Positions 14,670 to 22,688 of a DNA stretch of 64,000 nucleotides are shown in pieces (the stretch's first letter is position 1; every line of letters starts with the position of its first letter). Below the pieces are notes generated by a model that ran no database searches, was not told where the DNA came from, and saw nothing but the letters and a program-made list of their open reading frames with translations. The position numbers were made by a program, and so were the translations under genes. Source of the stretch: an uncultured Muribaculaceae bacterium (GTDB lineage: Bacteria; Bacteroidota; Bacteroidia; Bacteroidales; Muribaculaceae); NCBI GenBank assembly GCA_910576935.1, contig CAJTKG010000004.1, forward strand, positions 50,145 to 114,144, read 5' to 3'.

Positions 14670-16612
14670 TTTGAAATGCTGTCGAGCACTTTCTTATTTA
14701 TTTTGACTTTATATTTTTTGTGGAGACGTTTGAGCCATTCTTTTTCGAGATATTGCTGATAGTCGGCTGTCACCTTACCACGGACATCGGCAACCTCGCG
14801 AGGGGCGTCGAGCATCTCGCCGCGGAAAGCGCGGTAGTGGGTCCAGTGGGTCTTTTCGTTGACGGGCTTCTTGGCTCCGAAAGCGAGATAGTCGGTGATG
14901 GGGTTGTCACCCTCGGCGGCTATCACACGCTCGACTCTCAGATCGCGTCCGAACTTGGCTCGCATGTCGCGGGCAAAAACGGCAGGGTCGATCGTCGTCA
15001 GCGAGTCGGCGTAGTTATAGGCGACGTCGAGCAGCGAGTCATTGGTCGAGAAGATGATATAGCCTTTGAAACGGGGTTTGTCCCAAGTATAGTTCTTGAT
15101 GTTTTTCTTGAAGAATTTCTCAAGGCCTTCCTTGTCTTTGTTGGCTTTGTCCCATACATTGCGGTTTGAGATCTCAAACAGGAGTATGCCGTCGCGGTAT
15201 TCGTTTAGCAGATTGCGGTAGTCGGTGTCTGTCAGGGCGAGATCTTCGGCGGCGCATTCGAGAGTGCGTTTCTCTACTATGTCATTGGCTGTAGAGGCAA
15301 TGAGCTGCCGGCCGTTTTTGGCGTTGAGCGCCACAGACACAGGGAGTTCGGCAACAACCTCACTGATGCCTATCTTTTTGCCGTTGACTTCGGCAACGTC
15401 TATGCCCGAAGTTGCGAGAGTAACTCTCATGGCCGAGTCAAGACCTTCGGGATTGGCGGCTATCATAGTCTCGATGCGGTCGAGATTGCTGTCGATGAGG
15501 TGGGAATCATATTTTTTGATGAAGCGGCGCAGCGAACTGCGGGCGGCAAGAGTGCCGCGGCTGTCGCCGGCGATGCTTTCTTTGAGTTTGGGCAGCATTT
15601 CGTCATATGTCGCTGTCTGACGGCGGTCGGTTGTCTGCACGATGTGCCAGCCAAAAGCTGTTTTGAACGGTTTCGATATCTCGCCGGTCGGCGTTGCGAA
15701 GGCCACGCTGTCGAATTCGGCGATCATGACGCCTGAACCAAACCAGCCGAGGTCGCCACCGTTGCGGGCCGAGCCGGGATCCTGCGACTCGCTCTTGGCA
15801 ACAACGGCAAAGTCGTCGCCCGACATGATAGCCTGATATATTGAGTCGATTGCTTCCTTCTGGCGGGCGGCCTCAGCTTCGTCAAGGCCACGTGTGAGTC
15901 TAAGTATGTGGCGGGCTTTGACTTCGCCTCGTGACGGGCGTCGTTCGTTGACTTTGACGATATGGTAGCCGTAGCCTGAGTTGACAGCATGTGATATGGA
16001 ACCGGCCGGAGTGTCGAATGCCGCAACCTCAAAGGCCCATGGATAGCGTCCGGCAATGAGCCAGCCCATATTGCCGCCGCGGTCTTTTGTGCCGCGGTCG
16101 ATAGAGTAGCGCGCCGCTGCTTCGTCGAAAGTCATGTTGCCGGCGATTATGGAGTCACGTACAGATTCGGCGAGGCTGCGCAGGCGGGCGTCATTTTCTT
16201 CCGACGTGTCGTCGTTGTGGAACATGATGTGGCTGATGTTGACGTCTTCGATATAATGTGAATAGGCCTGACGCAATAATGAATCCTCGACGGCATGGTC
16301 TTTGAGCAGTGGTGCTGCCAGATCGTTGCGGAACTGGCTGTACTCTGTGAGAAATGCGGCTGTCGTGTCAATGCCGGCGGCTTCGGCGTCGGCTACTTTC
16401 AGCTTGTAGTCGACAAACATATCGATGTATTCGTCTATCGGCTGTTTGTTGAGCTGCTGGGAGTTGTTCTTATTGTAAAGATATTCAAACTCGCTAAGTT
16501 TGATGTTGTGATTGTTGACAGTCATCAGCACCGGATCGTCTGCGGCGGCTGAAGCGGCGTAGACTGTAAGCCCGACGACGATGGCAGCGGTACTAAAAAT
16601 GTATTTTTTCAT
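14666..16612 (-). CDS. Periplasmic peptidyl-prolyl isomerase with two parvulin domains
   Basis: A 648-residue secreted SurA/PpiC-type protein. Residues 1-24 form a signal peptide (ending AASAAA), followed by a chaperone-like region (about 28-115) and two tandem parvulin domains. The first spans about 122-225 (NISHIMFH, DRGGNMGWLIAGRYPWAFEV, GYGYHIVKV); the second about 231-335 (KARHILRL, NGGDLGWFGSGVMIAEFDSVAF, AFGWHIVQ). Both keep the GG-xxGW signature, so both may be active. A 300-residue C-terminal extension of unknown fold follows and ends in a basic tail. It is the first of three SurA-type genes, 130 nt downstream of guaB and behind the guaB terminator and a TATATTTG box at 16631-16638. 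Confidence 0.9.
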   Translation of the reverse strand: MKKYIFSTAAIVVGLTVYAASAAADDPVLMTVNNHNIKLSEFEYLYNKNNSQQLNKQPIDEYIDMFVDYKLKVADAEAAGIDTTAAFLTEYSQFRNDLAAPLLKDHAVEDSLLRQAYSHYIEDVNISHIMFHNDDTSEENDARLRSLAESVRDSIIAGNMTFDEAAARYSIDRGTKDRGGNMGWLIAGRYPWAFEVAAFDTPAGSISHAVNSGYGYHIVKVNERRPSRGEVKARHILRLTRGLDEAEAARQKEAIDSIYQAIMSGDDFAVVAKSESQDPGSARNGGDLGWFGSGVMIAEFDSVAFATPTGEISKPFKTAFGWHIVQTTDRRQTATYDEMLPKLKESIAGDSRGTLAARSSLRRFIKKYDSHLIDSNLDRIETMIAANPEGLDSAMRVTLATSGIDVAEVNGKKIGISEVVAELPVSVALNAKNGRQLIASTANDIVEKRTLECAAEDLALTDTDYRNLLNEYRDGILLFEISNRNVWDKANKDKEGLEKFFKKNIKNYTWDKPRFKGYIIFSTNDSLLDVAYNYADSLTTIDPAVFARDMRAKFGRDLRVERVIAAEGDNPITDYLAFGAKKPVNEKTHWTHYRAFRGEMLDAPREVADVRGKVTADYQQYLEKEWLKRLHKKYKVKINKKVLDSISK

Positions 16613-16630
16613 TATGGATCAGAGTTTTTA

Positions 16631-16638
16631 CAAATATA
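16631..16638 (-). promoter_or_regulatory. -7 promoter box for the two-parvulin isomerase gene
   Basis: CAAATATA (TATATTTG on the minus strand) lies 19 nt before ATG 16612 and downstream of the guaB terminator, consistent with an independent promoter. Confidence 0.45.
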
Positions 16639-16687
16639 CGTTATTATTAACGCGTCGACTGCTGTTTTATTGTTATGCGGCATAAAA

Positions 16688-16727
16688 ATCCGCGCATAGT
16701 TACCGAACGGGGCTGCTATGCACGGAT
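16688..16727 (-). terminator. guaB intrinsic terminator
   Basis: A 12-bp inverted repeat with one G-U pair (16688-16699 with 16716-16727) lies 14 nt beyond the guaB stop. On the minus strand the stem is followed by a run of five T residues. Confidence 0.75.
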
Positions 16728-16741
16728 GATTTATGTTGCAA

Positions 16742-18220
16742 TTAGTGTTGTGATGTGCTGTAGTTGGGAGCTTCGCTTGTTATGGCTACGTCGTGTGGGT
16801 GGCTTTCGGCCACGCCGGCGTTTGTTATACGTGTGAATTTGGCGTGATGCAAGGCTTCGATGTCGTGGGCACCGCAGTAGCCCATGCCGGCGCGCAGGCC
16901 GCCGAGCATCTGGTAGACAGATTCATATAGTGAACCCTTGTAGGGAACACGCGCGGCGATGCCTTCGGGCACGAGTTTCTTTGCGTCGGTGACGCCACCT
17001 TGAAAGTAGCGGTCTTTAGAGCCTTTTTCCATTGCTTCGAGCGAACCCATGCCGCGGTATGATTTGTATTTGCGACCGTTGAAGATGATGGTATCGCCGG
17101 GTGATTCCTCGACGCCGGCGAGCATGCCGCCGAGCATCACGGAGTGTGCGCCTGCGGCAAGTGCCTTGACGATATCGCCTGAATAGCGGATGCCGCCGTC
17201 GGCGATTAGAGGCACATCGGTATTTTCAAGAGCCTTGGCTACGTCATATACTGCCGATAGTTGGGGTACGCCGACGCCGGCGATTATTCGCGTCGTGCAT
17301 ATTGAACCCGGGCCGATGCCAACCTTGACGCCGTCGGCGCCGTTCTCGACGAGATAACGTGCGGCGTCGCCCGTCGCGATATTGCCGACGACGACATCGA
17401 TCTGCGGGAATTTCTCTTTTACCTGACGGAGAACTTCGACTACGCCTTTTGAATGGCCGTGGGCTGTGTCGATTACGATGGCGTCGACACCTGCTTCGAC
17501 GAGGGCGGCGGCGCGTTCGAGCGAGTCGGCGGTGACGCCTATGCCTGCTGCTACGCGCAGACGACCGAGTGAATCTTTGCAGGCGTTGGGTTTGTCTTTG
17601 GCTTTGGTTATATCTTTATATGTGACCAGACCGATAAGATGGCCGCTGTTGTCGACCACGGGCAATTTTTCGATTTTGTGGCGCTGGAGTATTTCGGCCG
17701 CTTCTTCGAGATTTGTTGACTGGCTTGTCGTGACGAGGTTTTTCGATGTCATCACTTCGTCAATCTTGCGCTCGGGATTGCGTTCGAAACGCAGGTCGCG
17801 GTTGGTGACGATGCCGACAAGCATCTTGTTGTCGTCGATGACGGGAATGCCACCGATGTGATATTCCTCCATCATGGCGAGGGCATCTCTAACGGTAGAT
17901 CCGCGTTTGATTGTCACGGGGTCATAGATCATGCCGTTTTCGGCGCGTTTTACGGCATGTACCTGACGCGCCTGTTCGGCGATGCTCATATTTTTGTGTA
18001 TGACGCCTATACCGCCTTCGCGGGCGATAGCGATAGCCAGCCGGGCCTCTGTCACCGTGTCCATGGCTGCCGAGACCAGCGGCACGTTGAGGGTGATGTT
18101 GCGCGAAAAGCGCGTTTTAAGATTTACACTGCGGGGAAGAACTTCCGAATAAGCCGGAATCAACAGGACGTCGTCGAAGGTGAGACCATCCATCTTTACT
18201 CGATCTGCAATAAAAGACAT
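16742..18220 (-). CDS. guaB: Inosine-5'-monophosphate dehydrogenase
   Basis: Oxidises IMP to XMP with NAD+, the committed step of GTP synthesis; cytosolic tetramer. All 492 residues are present: an N-terminal barrel segment with LTFDDVLLIPAYSEV (13-27), two CBS regulatory domains (about 100-150 and 158-208), and the catalytic loop GIGPGSICTTR (301-311) with nucleophile Cys308. The active-site flap follows (YRGMGSLEAM, then the GSKDRYFQGG region) and the C-terminal barrel segment ends with DVAITSEAPNYSTSQH. A minus-strand TATCTTTG box lies 29 nt upstream, and a terminator follows. The gene stands alone in front of the SurA cluster. Confidence 0.98.
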   Translation of the reverse strand: MSFIADRVKMDGLTFDDVLLIPAYSEVLPRSVNLKTRFSRNITLNVPLVSAAMDTVTEARLAIAIAREGGIGVIHKNMSIAEQARQVHAVKRAENGMIYDPVTIKRGSTVRDALAMMEEYHIGGIPVIDDNKMLVGIVTNRDLRFERNPERKIDEVMTSKNLVTTSQSTNLEEAAEILQRHKIEKLPVVDNSGHLIGLVTYKDITKAKDKPNACKDSLGRLRVAAGIGVTADSLERAAALVEAGVDAIVIDTAHGHSKGVVEVLRQVKEKFPQIDVVVGNIATGDAARYLVENGADGVKVGIGPGSICTTRIIAGVGVPQLSAVYDVAKALENTDVPLIADGGIRYSGDIVKALAAGAHSVMLGGMLAGVEESPGDTIIFNGRKYKSYRGMGSLEAMEKGSKDRYFQGGVTDAKKLVPEGIAARVPYKGSLYESVYQMLGGLRAGMGYCGAHDIEALHHAKFTRITNAGVAESHPHDVAITSEAPNYSTSQH

Positions 18221-18248
18221 AAATATTATGTTTAGATTTTATTGCGCG

Positions 18249-18256
18249 CAAAGATA
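18249..18256 (-). promoter_or_regulatory. -7 promoter box for guaB
   Basis: CAAAGATA (TATCTTTG on the minus strand) lies 29 nt before ATG 18220. The flanks are very A/T-rich and no -33 box has the expected spacing. Confidence 0.5.
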
Positions 18257-18307
18257 CAAATTTTTTTCAAAATATTTTTCGGAGTGAGTAAAAACTTAAA
18301 TGAAAAA

Positions 18308-18847
18308 TTATCTGTCAACGCTTCTGACAAGGGCGCGGCGGCTACGGTATTCGAGCAGGGTGTTGACTGCCGACAGCACAAGGGCGATGCCTGTGATTAT
18401 GACGACAGCGGAATTGATCTCGCGGAGGCTGGTAAAAAGGATGATGACACCGGCCACAATCATAAGTGCAGGTATTATGTAAAGATAAGCGGGTAGAACG
18501 AGCGGACGGTTCATATAGCTGATTATAAGTATGTGGTATATGCCTCCTATTATTAGTAAAGCCGCGAAGAGATAGACGAAAATGCCGGCAAAGACATTGG
18601 GGAAGATGCACATGCACATACCGAGGACGAGGCCGCCGATAGATATGATGCTCAGTTGTTTTTTTGTCGTGTTGTCGCCGTTGGCGGTGAGGCTGACGTA
18701 TAGGCTGTAGGCGCTTGGAATGATGAATGTGACGCCGACGATTATCGATACCCATGCCAGCAAGTTGACATGTTCGTTGAATATGATGAGCAGTATGCCT
18801 GCGATGAAAAAAATAACGGCTGTCAGCGTGTTGCTTTTTGCGTTCAT
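18308..18847 (-). CDS. HdeD/DUF308-like small integral membrane protein
   Basis: A 179-residue inner-membrane protein with six closely spaced hydrophobic helices (about 8-26, 28-50, 64-84, 86-106, 115-137, 139-165) joined by very short loops, the layout of DUF308/HdeD-type proteins. Examples are AVIFFIAGILLIIFNEHV and LAWVSIIVGVTFIIPSAYSL. No catalytic residues are apparent. The C-terminus is basic (EYRSRRALVRSVDR), consistent with a cytoplasmic tail. No promoter box was recognised upstream, and it is divergent from the beta-barrel gene at 19018. HdeD in enterobacteria is linked to acid stress, but that role cannot be transferred here from sequence alone. Confidence 0.75.
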   Translation of the reverse strand: MNAKSNTLTAVIFFIAGILLIIFNEHVNLLAWVSIIVGVTFIIPSAYSLYVSLTANGDNTTKKQLSIISIGGLVLGMCMCIFPNVFAGIFVYLFAALLIIGGIYHILIISYMNRPLVLPAYLYIIPALMIVAGVIILFTSLREINSAVVIITGIALVLSAVNTLLEYRSRRALVRSVDR

Positions 18848-18937
18848 GATTCAATATATGTGTATGGTTAAACGATATGTTTTTTGTTTGTATACATTTA
18901 TATAGACGCATGACCCGGCTATAATGTTTGCGTTTTT

Positions 18938-18968
18938 TTTGTCAGATTGGCCGAAAATACTATCTTTG
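18938..18968 (+). promoter_or_regulatory. Canonical Bacteroidota promoter of the beta-barrel gene
   Basis: TTTG at 18938-18941 and TATCTTTG at 18961-18968 are separated by exactly 19 nt, the classic -33/-7 arrangement. A start near 18975 would give a leader of about 43 nt before ATG 19018. Confidence 0.75.
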
Positions 18969-19017
18969 TGGCTGAAAGGTTAAAAAAAGTTTCAACTAAT
19001 ATAAAAATTACAAATCA

Positions 19018-19623
19018 ATGAAAGCATTAAAACGAGTATTGGTTGCCCTCGTCATGGTAGTCATGACGGCGTCGGCAGCATCGGCGCAGTTCCGCATCGG
19101 CCCGCGTCTGGGTGTCGAAGTCAATTCGCTTAAATTCAATGAGGATGTGTTCAGTTCAGACAATCGTGCGGGTTTTACCGGCGGTCTTATGGCTGAATTC
19201 AACATTCCCGTGGTCAATCTTGCTTTTGACGCATCGGTGATGTATGTGCGCCGAGTCAAAGATATTAATTTCAAGAATGAGGACGGCGTAAAGTCTAATA
19301 GCGATTATATCGAGATTCCTATCAATTTCAAGTGGAAAATCGGTCTGCCTGTAGTCGGAAAGATTATAACCCCATATATCTTCACCGGCCCCAGCTTTGC
19401 TTTCCTGACATCGAAACGCGCAATCTCAGAGGCTTTCAGCAATAAAAAGACAGATATTGCATGGAACTTTGGTCTCGGTGTTCAGCTCTTCACCCACCTG
19501 CAGGTTGGTGCAAGCTATGGTCTGGGCATGACAAAGGCTGTCGAAACATTGTCGAGCTATCAGGGAGAGAAGATTGACGGCAAGAACAAATACTGGACAA
19601 TAACCGCCGCCTGGCTGTTCTAA
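19018..19623 (+). CDS. Outer-membrane beta-barrel protein (porin-like)
   Basis: A 201-residue secreted protein. Residues 1-23 are a clear signal peptide (basic MKALKR, hydrophobic core, SAASA cleavage), and the mature chain starts QFRIGPRLGVEVNSL. The mature part alternates hydrophobic and polar residues in 8-10 strands (for example VVNLAFDASVMYVRR, SDYIEIPINFKWKIG, LGVQLFTHLQVGASYGLG) and ends in an aromatic-terminated strand (WTITAAWLF), the usual signal for BAM insertion. This is the common small 8-stranded barrel type of Bacteroidota; transport or adhesion function is unknown. It has its own canonical promoter and downstream hairpins, so it is monocistronic. Confidence 0.85.
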   Translation: MKALKRVLVALVMVVMTASAASAQFRIGPRLGVEVNSLKFNEDVFSSDNRAGFTGGLMAEFNIPVVNLAFDASVMYVRRVKDINFKNEDGVKSNSDYIEIPINFKWKIGLPVVGKIITPYIFTGPSFAFLTSKRAISEAFSNKKTDIAWNFGLGVQLFTHLQVGASYGLGMTKAVETLSSYQGEKIDGKNKYWTITAAWLF

Positions 19624-19640
19624 ATATAAATGTATACGAG

Positions 19641-19679
19641 ACACGGGCGTCCGCTAAATAGAAAGTCGGACGCCCGTGT
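19641..19679. terminator. Perfect 13-bp hairpin between convergent genes
   Basis: Inverted repeat 19641-19653 with 19667-19679 (GC-rich, 13-nt loop) lies 17 nt after the beta-barrel stop. It lacks a U-run, so it may act with the next hairpin or protect mRNA 3' ends. Confidence 0.6.
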
Positions 19680-19690
19680 TATATCCTGAG

Positions 19691-19722
19691 CCGGTTAAGT
19701 TTTATTGTCGAACCGGTTTTTT
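19691..19722 (+). terminator. Intrinsic terminator after the beta-barrel gene
   Basis: A short stem CCGGTT (19691-19696) with AACCGG (19711-19716) is followed directly by TTTTTTG (19717-19723), a rho-independent layout for rightward transcription. Confidence 0.6.
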
Positions 19723-19735
19723 GTCTGTTGTCATG

Positions 19736-20431
19736 TCAGATTAGCGGTTTGGCTTTTGTGGCCTGGAAATCCTTGAGGTAGTTTGGGGTCGAGTAGGCGG
19801 TGTCGATAAAGTTATGTTGTGCATAGCTACGCTCGGCCAGTGCTATCATGTCGACAGCCAATGGTGTGACATCGGGAACGAAGACGGCGTTGTCGGCTTT
19901 GATGATGTCGCGAGCTTTGTCGCTACCGTTACCGAAGAAAAGCACGGGGCGGCCGGTGGCGAGCAGCTCGGCATAGCTGTCGTTGTCAAGTATTAGCGGC
20001 TGAGGTTTGAATAGCTGATTGAGCGCAAAGTCGTAGGCAGCCGTGAATACTTCCATGCGCCGGGCGTCGATCATGGGTACAAAGATGGTTTCGGGGTCGA
20101 TGTCGAGAGTCGAGAACATGACACGCGTCGCCATGAGCTCGAGAGTGTCGATGCCGATAAGCGGTATGCCGAGTGCGTAAGCGAGACCTTTTGCTTCGCT
20201 CAAGCCTATGCGCAGGCCTGTGTAGCTTCCGGGACCTGTGCAGACAGCGACTGCGTCGAGTCTCAGTTCTTTGTCTTCGAGAAAATCGAGGCATCCTTTG
20301 ATATAGTCGCTCAGCAACGCGGCATGATTGCGGCCGCTGAAGTCTTCGAAATGAGTGAGTATCATCCCCTCGGCGGTCAAAGCCGTAGAGCATACGTTGG
20401 TTGAAGTGTCGATGTTGAGTATTACAGCCAT
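19736..20431 (-). CDS. tsaB: tRNA threonylcarbamoyladenosine biosynthesis protein TsaB
   Basis: Partner of TsaD and TsaE in making the t6A37 modification on ANN-decoding tRNAs; cytosolic. The 231-residue protein from ATG 20431 starts MAVILNIDTSTNVCSTAL, with the ASKHA-fold DTST motif at 8-11, followed by GRNHAALLSDYI (near 37-48) and CTGPGSYTGLRIGLSEAKGL (near 66-85), the TsaB hallmark. The longer reading from 20530 would add 33 residues translated from an intergenic repeat and is rejected. The gene lies 300 nt from a convergent barrel gene, and its promoter box (20454-20461) sits at the edge of a palindromic repeat. Length and motifs are complete. Confidence 0.95.
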   Translation of the reverse strand: MAVILNIDTSTNVCSTALTAEGMILTHFEDFSGRNHAALLSDYIKGCLDFLEDKELRLDAVAVCTGPGSYTGLRIGLSEAKGLAYALGIPLIGIDTLELMATRVMFSTLDIDPETIFVPMIDARRMEVFTAAYDFALNQLFKPQPLILDNDSYAELLATGRPVLFFGNGSDKARDIIKADNAVFVPDVTPLAVDMIALAERSYAQHNFIDTAYSTPNYLKDFQATKAKPLI

Positions 20432-20453
20432 GTAAGGGTTTTGTTTTGCTGTG

Positions 20454-20461
20454 CAAATATA
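20454..20461 (-). promoter_or_regulatory. -7 promoter box for tsaB, embedded in an intergenic repeat
   Basis: CAAATATA (TATATTTG on the minus strand) is 23 nt before ATG 20431 and forms the first 8 nt of repeat copy A. A CAAA inside the repeat (20483-20486) gives a 21-nt -33 spacing. Confidence 0.45.
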
Positions 20462-20531
20462 CGAATAAGTCGAGAGCAAAGCCAAATTTATTTGAGTTTT
20501 GCCGAGCGAGAGTATATAAAACAAAGTCAAA
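20454..20531. repeat. Palindromic intergenic repeat, copy A
   Basis: About 78 bp between tsaB and yicC. It aligns with copies B (51942-52004) and C (52017-52100) over CAAAxATAxxAATAAGT, a central imperfect palindrome GCAAAGCCAAAT...TTGAGTTTTGC (about 20476-20502), and GCGAGAGTATAT. The copy ends in a variant of the ACAAAGTCAAA tail. Non-coding in all frames. Confidence 0.75.
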
Positions 20532-20569
20532 TTTAATAAAAACGAGCGTCAAGTATCAAAAAAAATATA

Positions 20570-20577
20570 TAATTTTG
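20570..20577 (+). promoter_or_regulatory. -7 promoter box for the yicC operon
   Basis: TAATTTTG matches TAnnTTTG, 28 nt before ATG 20606. No TTTG is present at the -33 distance. Confidence 0.45.
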
Positions 20578-20605
20578 TCTTTAACTAAAAGATATAAATA
20601 ATAGT

Positions 20606-21484
20606 ATGCTATTCTCGATGACAGGTTTCGGCAAGGCTGTCGCAGTCACGCCGACAAAAAAAATAACGGTTGAAGTCAAATCGCTCAACTCCAAGCAGCT
20701 CGATCTTAATGTCAGAATCCCCGGCTGCTACCGCGAGAAAGAGCCGGAGTTGCGCAATATTGTGGCAGCCGAACTCGAACGCGGTAAGGCCGACCTGATT
20801 ATTACGTCGGAAAATATCGGCGCCGAGCCGGCCACGACATTGAATGTCGAGATGCTGAAGGCTTATAAGAATCAGATCGTAAAAGCCTCGGAGGAGCTTG
20901 ACATTCCTCAGCCGAGTGACTGGTATAGCGTTTTGCTGCGATTTCCGGACACTTTCCATGCCGAGAGTCAGGATGTCATAAGCCCCGATGAGGCCGATGC
21001 TCTTGCCGATGCAACCCGTAAGGCTGTTGCGGCGCTGATGGAACATCGCCGGTCTGAAGGTGTCAAGCTTGAAGCTTTCTTTGCCACGCGTATCGAACGC
21101 ATAGGGGACCTGCTGGCCAAGGTTGAACCTTATGAGGCCGAGCGTGTGCCGAGGATACGCGAGCGTCTTGAAGAGGGTCTCAAGAAAATATCTGTACTCG
21201 ATTATGACAAAGGACGCCTTGAGCAAGAAATGATATTCTATATCGAGAAACTCGACGTCAATGAAGAAAAACAGCGTCTGCGTCAGCATCTTGCATATTT
21301 CATCGAGACTATGGCTCTGCCTCATGGCGGTCAAGGCAAAAAACTCGGTTTCATATCGCAGGAGATGGGCCGCGAGATCAACACACTCGGCTCTAAGAGC
21401 AACCATGCCGAGATGCAGAAGATCGTCGTCATGATGAAAGACGAGCTTGAGCAGATTAAGGAGCAGGTGCTCAATGTAATGTAA
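20606..21484 (+). CDS. yicC: YicC family endoribonuclease
   Basis: A 292-residue cytosolic protein of the conserved YicC family, whose enterobacterial member acts as an endoribonuclease in RNA turnover. It starts with the family hallmark MLFSMTGFGKA (1-11) and VEVKSLNSKQLDLNVRIP (near 22-39). The C-terminal DUF1732 domain is present, with DVNEEKQRLRQHLAYF (near 226-241), GKKLGFISQEMGREINTLGS (near 252-271) and the final KDELEQIKEQVLNVM. It is the first gene of a rightward operon; gmk follows after 18 nt, the common bacterial arrangement. A long ORF on the opposite strand of this gene is an artefact of codon bias. Confidence 0.93.
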   Translation: MLFSMTGFGKAVAVTPTKKITVEVKSLNSKQLDLNVRIPGCYREKEPELRNIVAAELERGKADLIITSENIGAEPATTLNVEMLKAYKNQIVKASEELDIPQPSDWYSVLLRFPDTFHAESQDVISPDEADALADATRKAVAALMEHRRSEGVKLEAFFATRIERIGDLLAKVEPYEAERVPRIRERLEEGLKKISVLDYDKGRLEQEMIFYIEKLDVNEEKQRLRQHLAYFIETMALPHGGQGKKLGFISQEMGREINTLGSKSNHAEMQKIVVMMKDELEQIKEQVLNVM

Positions 21485-21502
21485 CAGGAAATAAATCAGA
21501 AT

Positions 21503-22081
21503 ATGGAAAAGAGAAAAGGAAAAATCATTGTGCTTTCGGCGCCTTCGGGTTGTGGCAAATCGACCATAATCAATACAATACTCGACAGTGGCGACTATGA
21601 CCTGAAATTCTCGGTGTCGGCTACCAACCGCAGCCCGCGCGAGGGTGAGATCGACGGAGTCCATTACCATTTCTTGTCTACCGAGGAGTTCCGCGACGCT
21701 ATCGCCGCCCATAGTTTCGTTGAATGGGAAGAGGTATACCCCGGTCGCTTCTACGGCACGTTACGCAGTGAGATCGAGCGTCGCATCGATGCCGGCGATG
21801 ATGTAGTCCTTGACATAGATGTCAAAGGCGGTCTCAACGTCAAGAAGATTTTTGGCGACCGTGCACTCACCATATTCATTCTTCCGCCTGATCTCGCATC
21901 TTTGCGTCAGAGGCTTGTGTCGCGTGGCACCGATGCGCCCGACATCATCGAGGAGCGTCTCGAGAAAGCCGAATATGAAATTTCGTTTGCGCCCGAATAT
22001 GACTGTCGTGTTGTCAACGACAATCTCGACGAAGCGGTCTGCGAAGTACGTGGATTGATAGATAACTTTTTGAATTTCTGA
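21503..22081 (+). CDS. gmk: Guanylate kinase
   Basis: Phosphorylates GMP to GDP with ATP in the cytosol, the step after the guaB branch. The 192-residue protein starts MEKRKGKIIVLSAPSGCGKS, with the P-loop at 13-19 and S/T at 20-21. The GMP-binding region is intact: SVSATNRSPREGEIDGVHYH (near 36-55), followed by FVEWEEVYPGRFYGT (near 71-85), and VLDIDVKGGLNVKK (near 101-114). Length is typical. It lies 18 nt after yicC and 4 nt before nadD. Confidence 0.97.
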   Translation: MEKRKGKIIVLSAPSGCGKSTIINTILDSGDYDLKFSVSATNRSPREGEIDGVHYHFLSTEEFRDAIAAHSFVEWEEVYPGRFYGTLRSEIERRIDAGDDVVLDIDVKGGLNVKKIFGDRALTIFILPPDLASLRQRLVSRGTDAPDIIEERLEKAEYEISFAPEYDCRVVNDNLDEAVCEVRGLIDNFLNF

Positions 22082-22085
22082 ACGT

Positions 22086-22688
22086 ATGGCCGAGGAAAGA
22101 GAGAGAAGTGAGATCGTCGGTATACTCGGCGGTTCGTTCAATCCCGTCCACATGGGACACATGATGCTCGCATCGTATCTTGTGCAATGGGGATACGTCG
22201 ACAAAGTATGGATGACTTTGTCTCCTCGCAATCCGCTTAAAGATGCGCGCGATCTCATCCCCGACCTCAAGCGTCTGGCGATGATAACTATCGCGACAAA
22301 GAACACCGAACGTATTGAAACATGTGACATCGAATTGTCGATGCCCCGCCCGTCATACACCATAAATACACTCGATCTGTTGGCCAAGCGCTATCCCAAA
22401 CGCAAGTTCAAACTCATTATCGGCAGCGACAACTGGCGTCTTTTCGACCAATGGCGCGAGCATGAGCGCATACTTGACGAGTATGGCGTTATCGTATATC
22501 CCCGCCAAGGCTATCCTGTCGAGTCGAGATATATCGACGGCCTCGAAGTTGTCGACGCTCCTATGGTCAACCTCTCGAGCACTTTCATACGCGATGCTGT
22601 CATGCGCGGTAAGGATATGACACTTTTCATGCCTCCGGGCGTGAGCAAATATATAAAAGACAATAAACTCTATTTGCCTAAAAAATAA
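22086..22688 (+). CDS. nadD: Nicotinate-nucleotide adenylyltransferase
   Basis: Transfers AMP from ATP to nicotinate mononucleotide in NAD synthesis; cytosolic. The 200-residue protein has the nucleotidyltransferase signature GILGGSFNPVHMGHMMLA (12-29) with the HxGH-type motif, LSPRNPLKD in the substrate loop, LIIGSDNW, and the C-terminal VNLSSTFIRDAV (ISSTxIR motif, near 165). It lies 4 nt after gmk, and its stop overlaps the next start by one base (TAATG at 22686-22690), showing coupling to the DUF5063 gene. Confidence 0.96.
   Translation: MAEERERSEIVGILGGSFNPVHMGHMMLASYLVQWGYVDKVWMTLSPRNPLKDARDLIPDLKRLAMITIATKNTERIETCDIELSMPRPSYTINTLDLLAKRYPKRKFKLIIGSDNWRLFDQWREHERILDEYGVIVYPRQGYPVESRYIDGLEVVDAPMVNLSSTFIRDAVMRGKDMTLFMPPGVSKYIKDNKLYLPKK

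Noticed and set aside
20432..20530. 33-residue N-terminal extension of TsaB
   Set aside because: It would translate the palindromic repeat and the promoter box; TsaB starts at the IDTST region.
20609..21712. 367-codon open frame on the minus strand opposite yicC and the start of gmk
   Set aside because: It is the antisense of two clear genes and its translation has no recognisable domain. Codon choice in this genome leaves few antisense stop codons, which also explains long antisense frames at 31118-32002, 38202-39638, 52122-53141 and 58007-59128.
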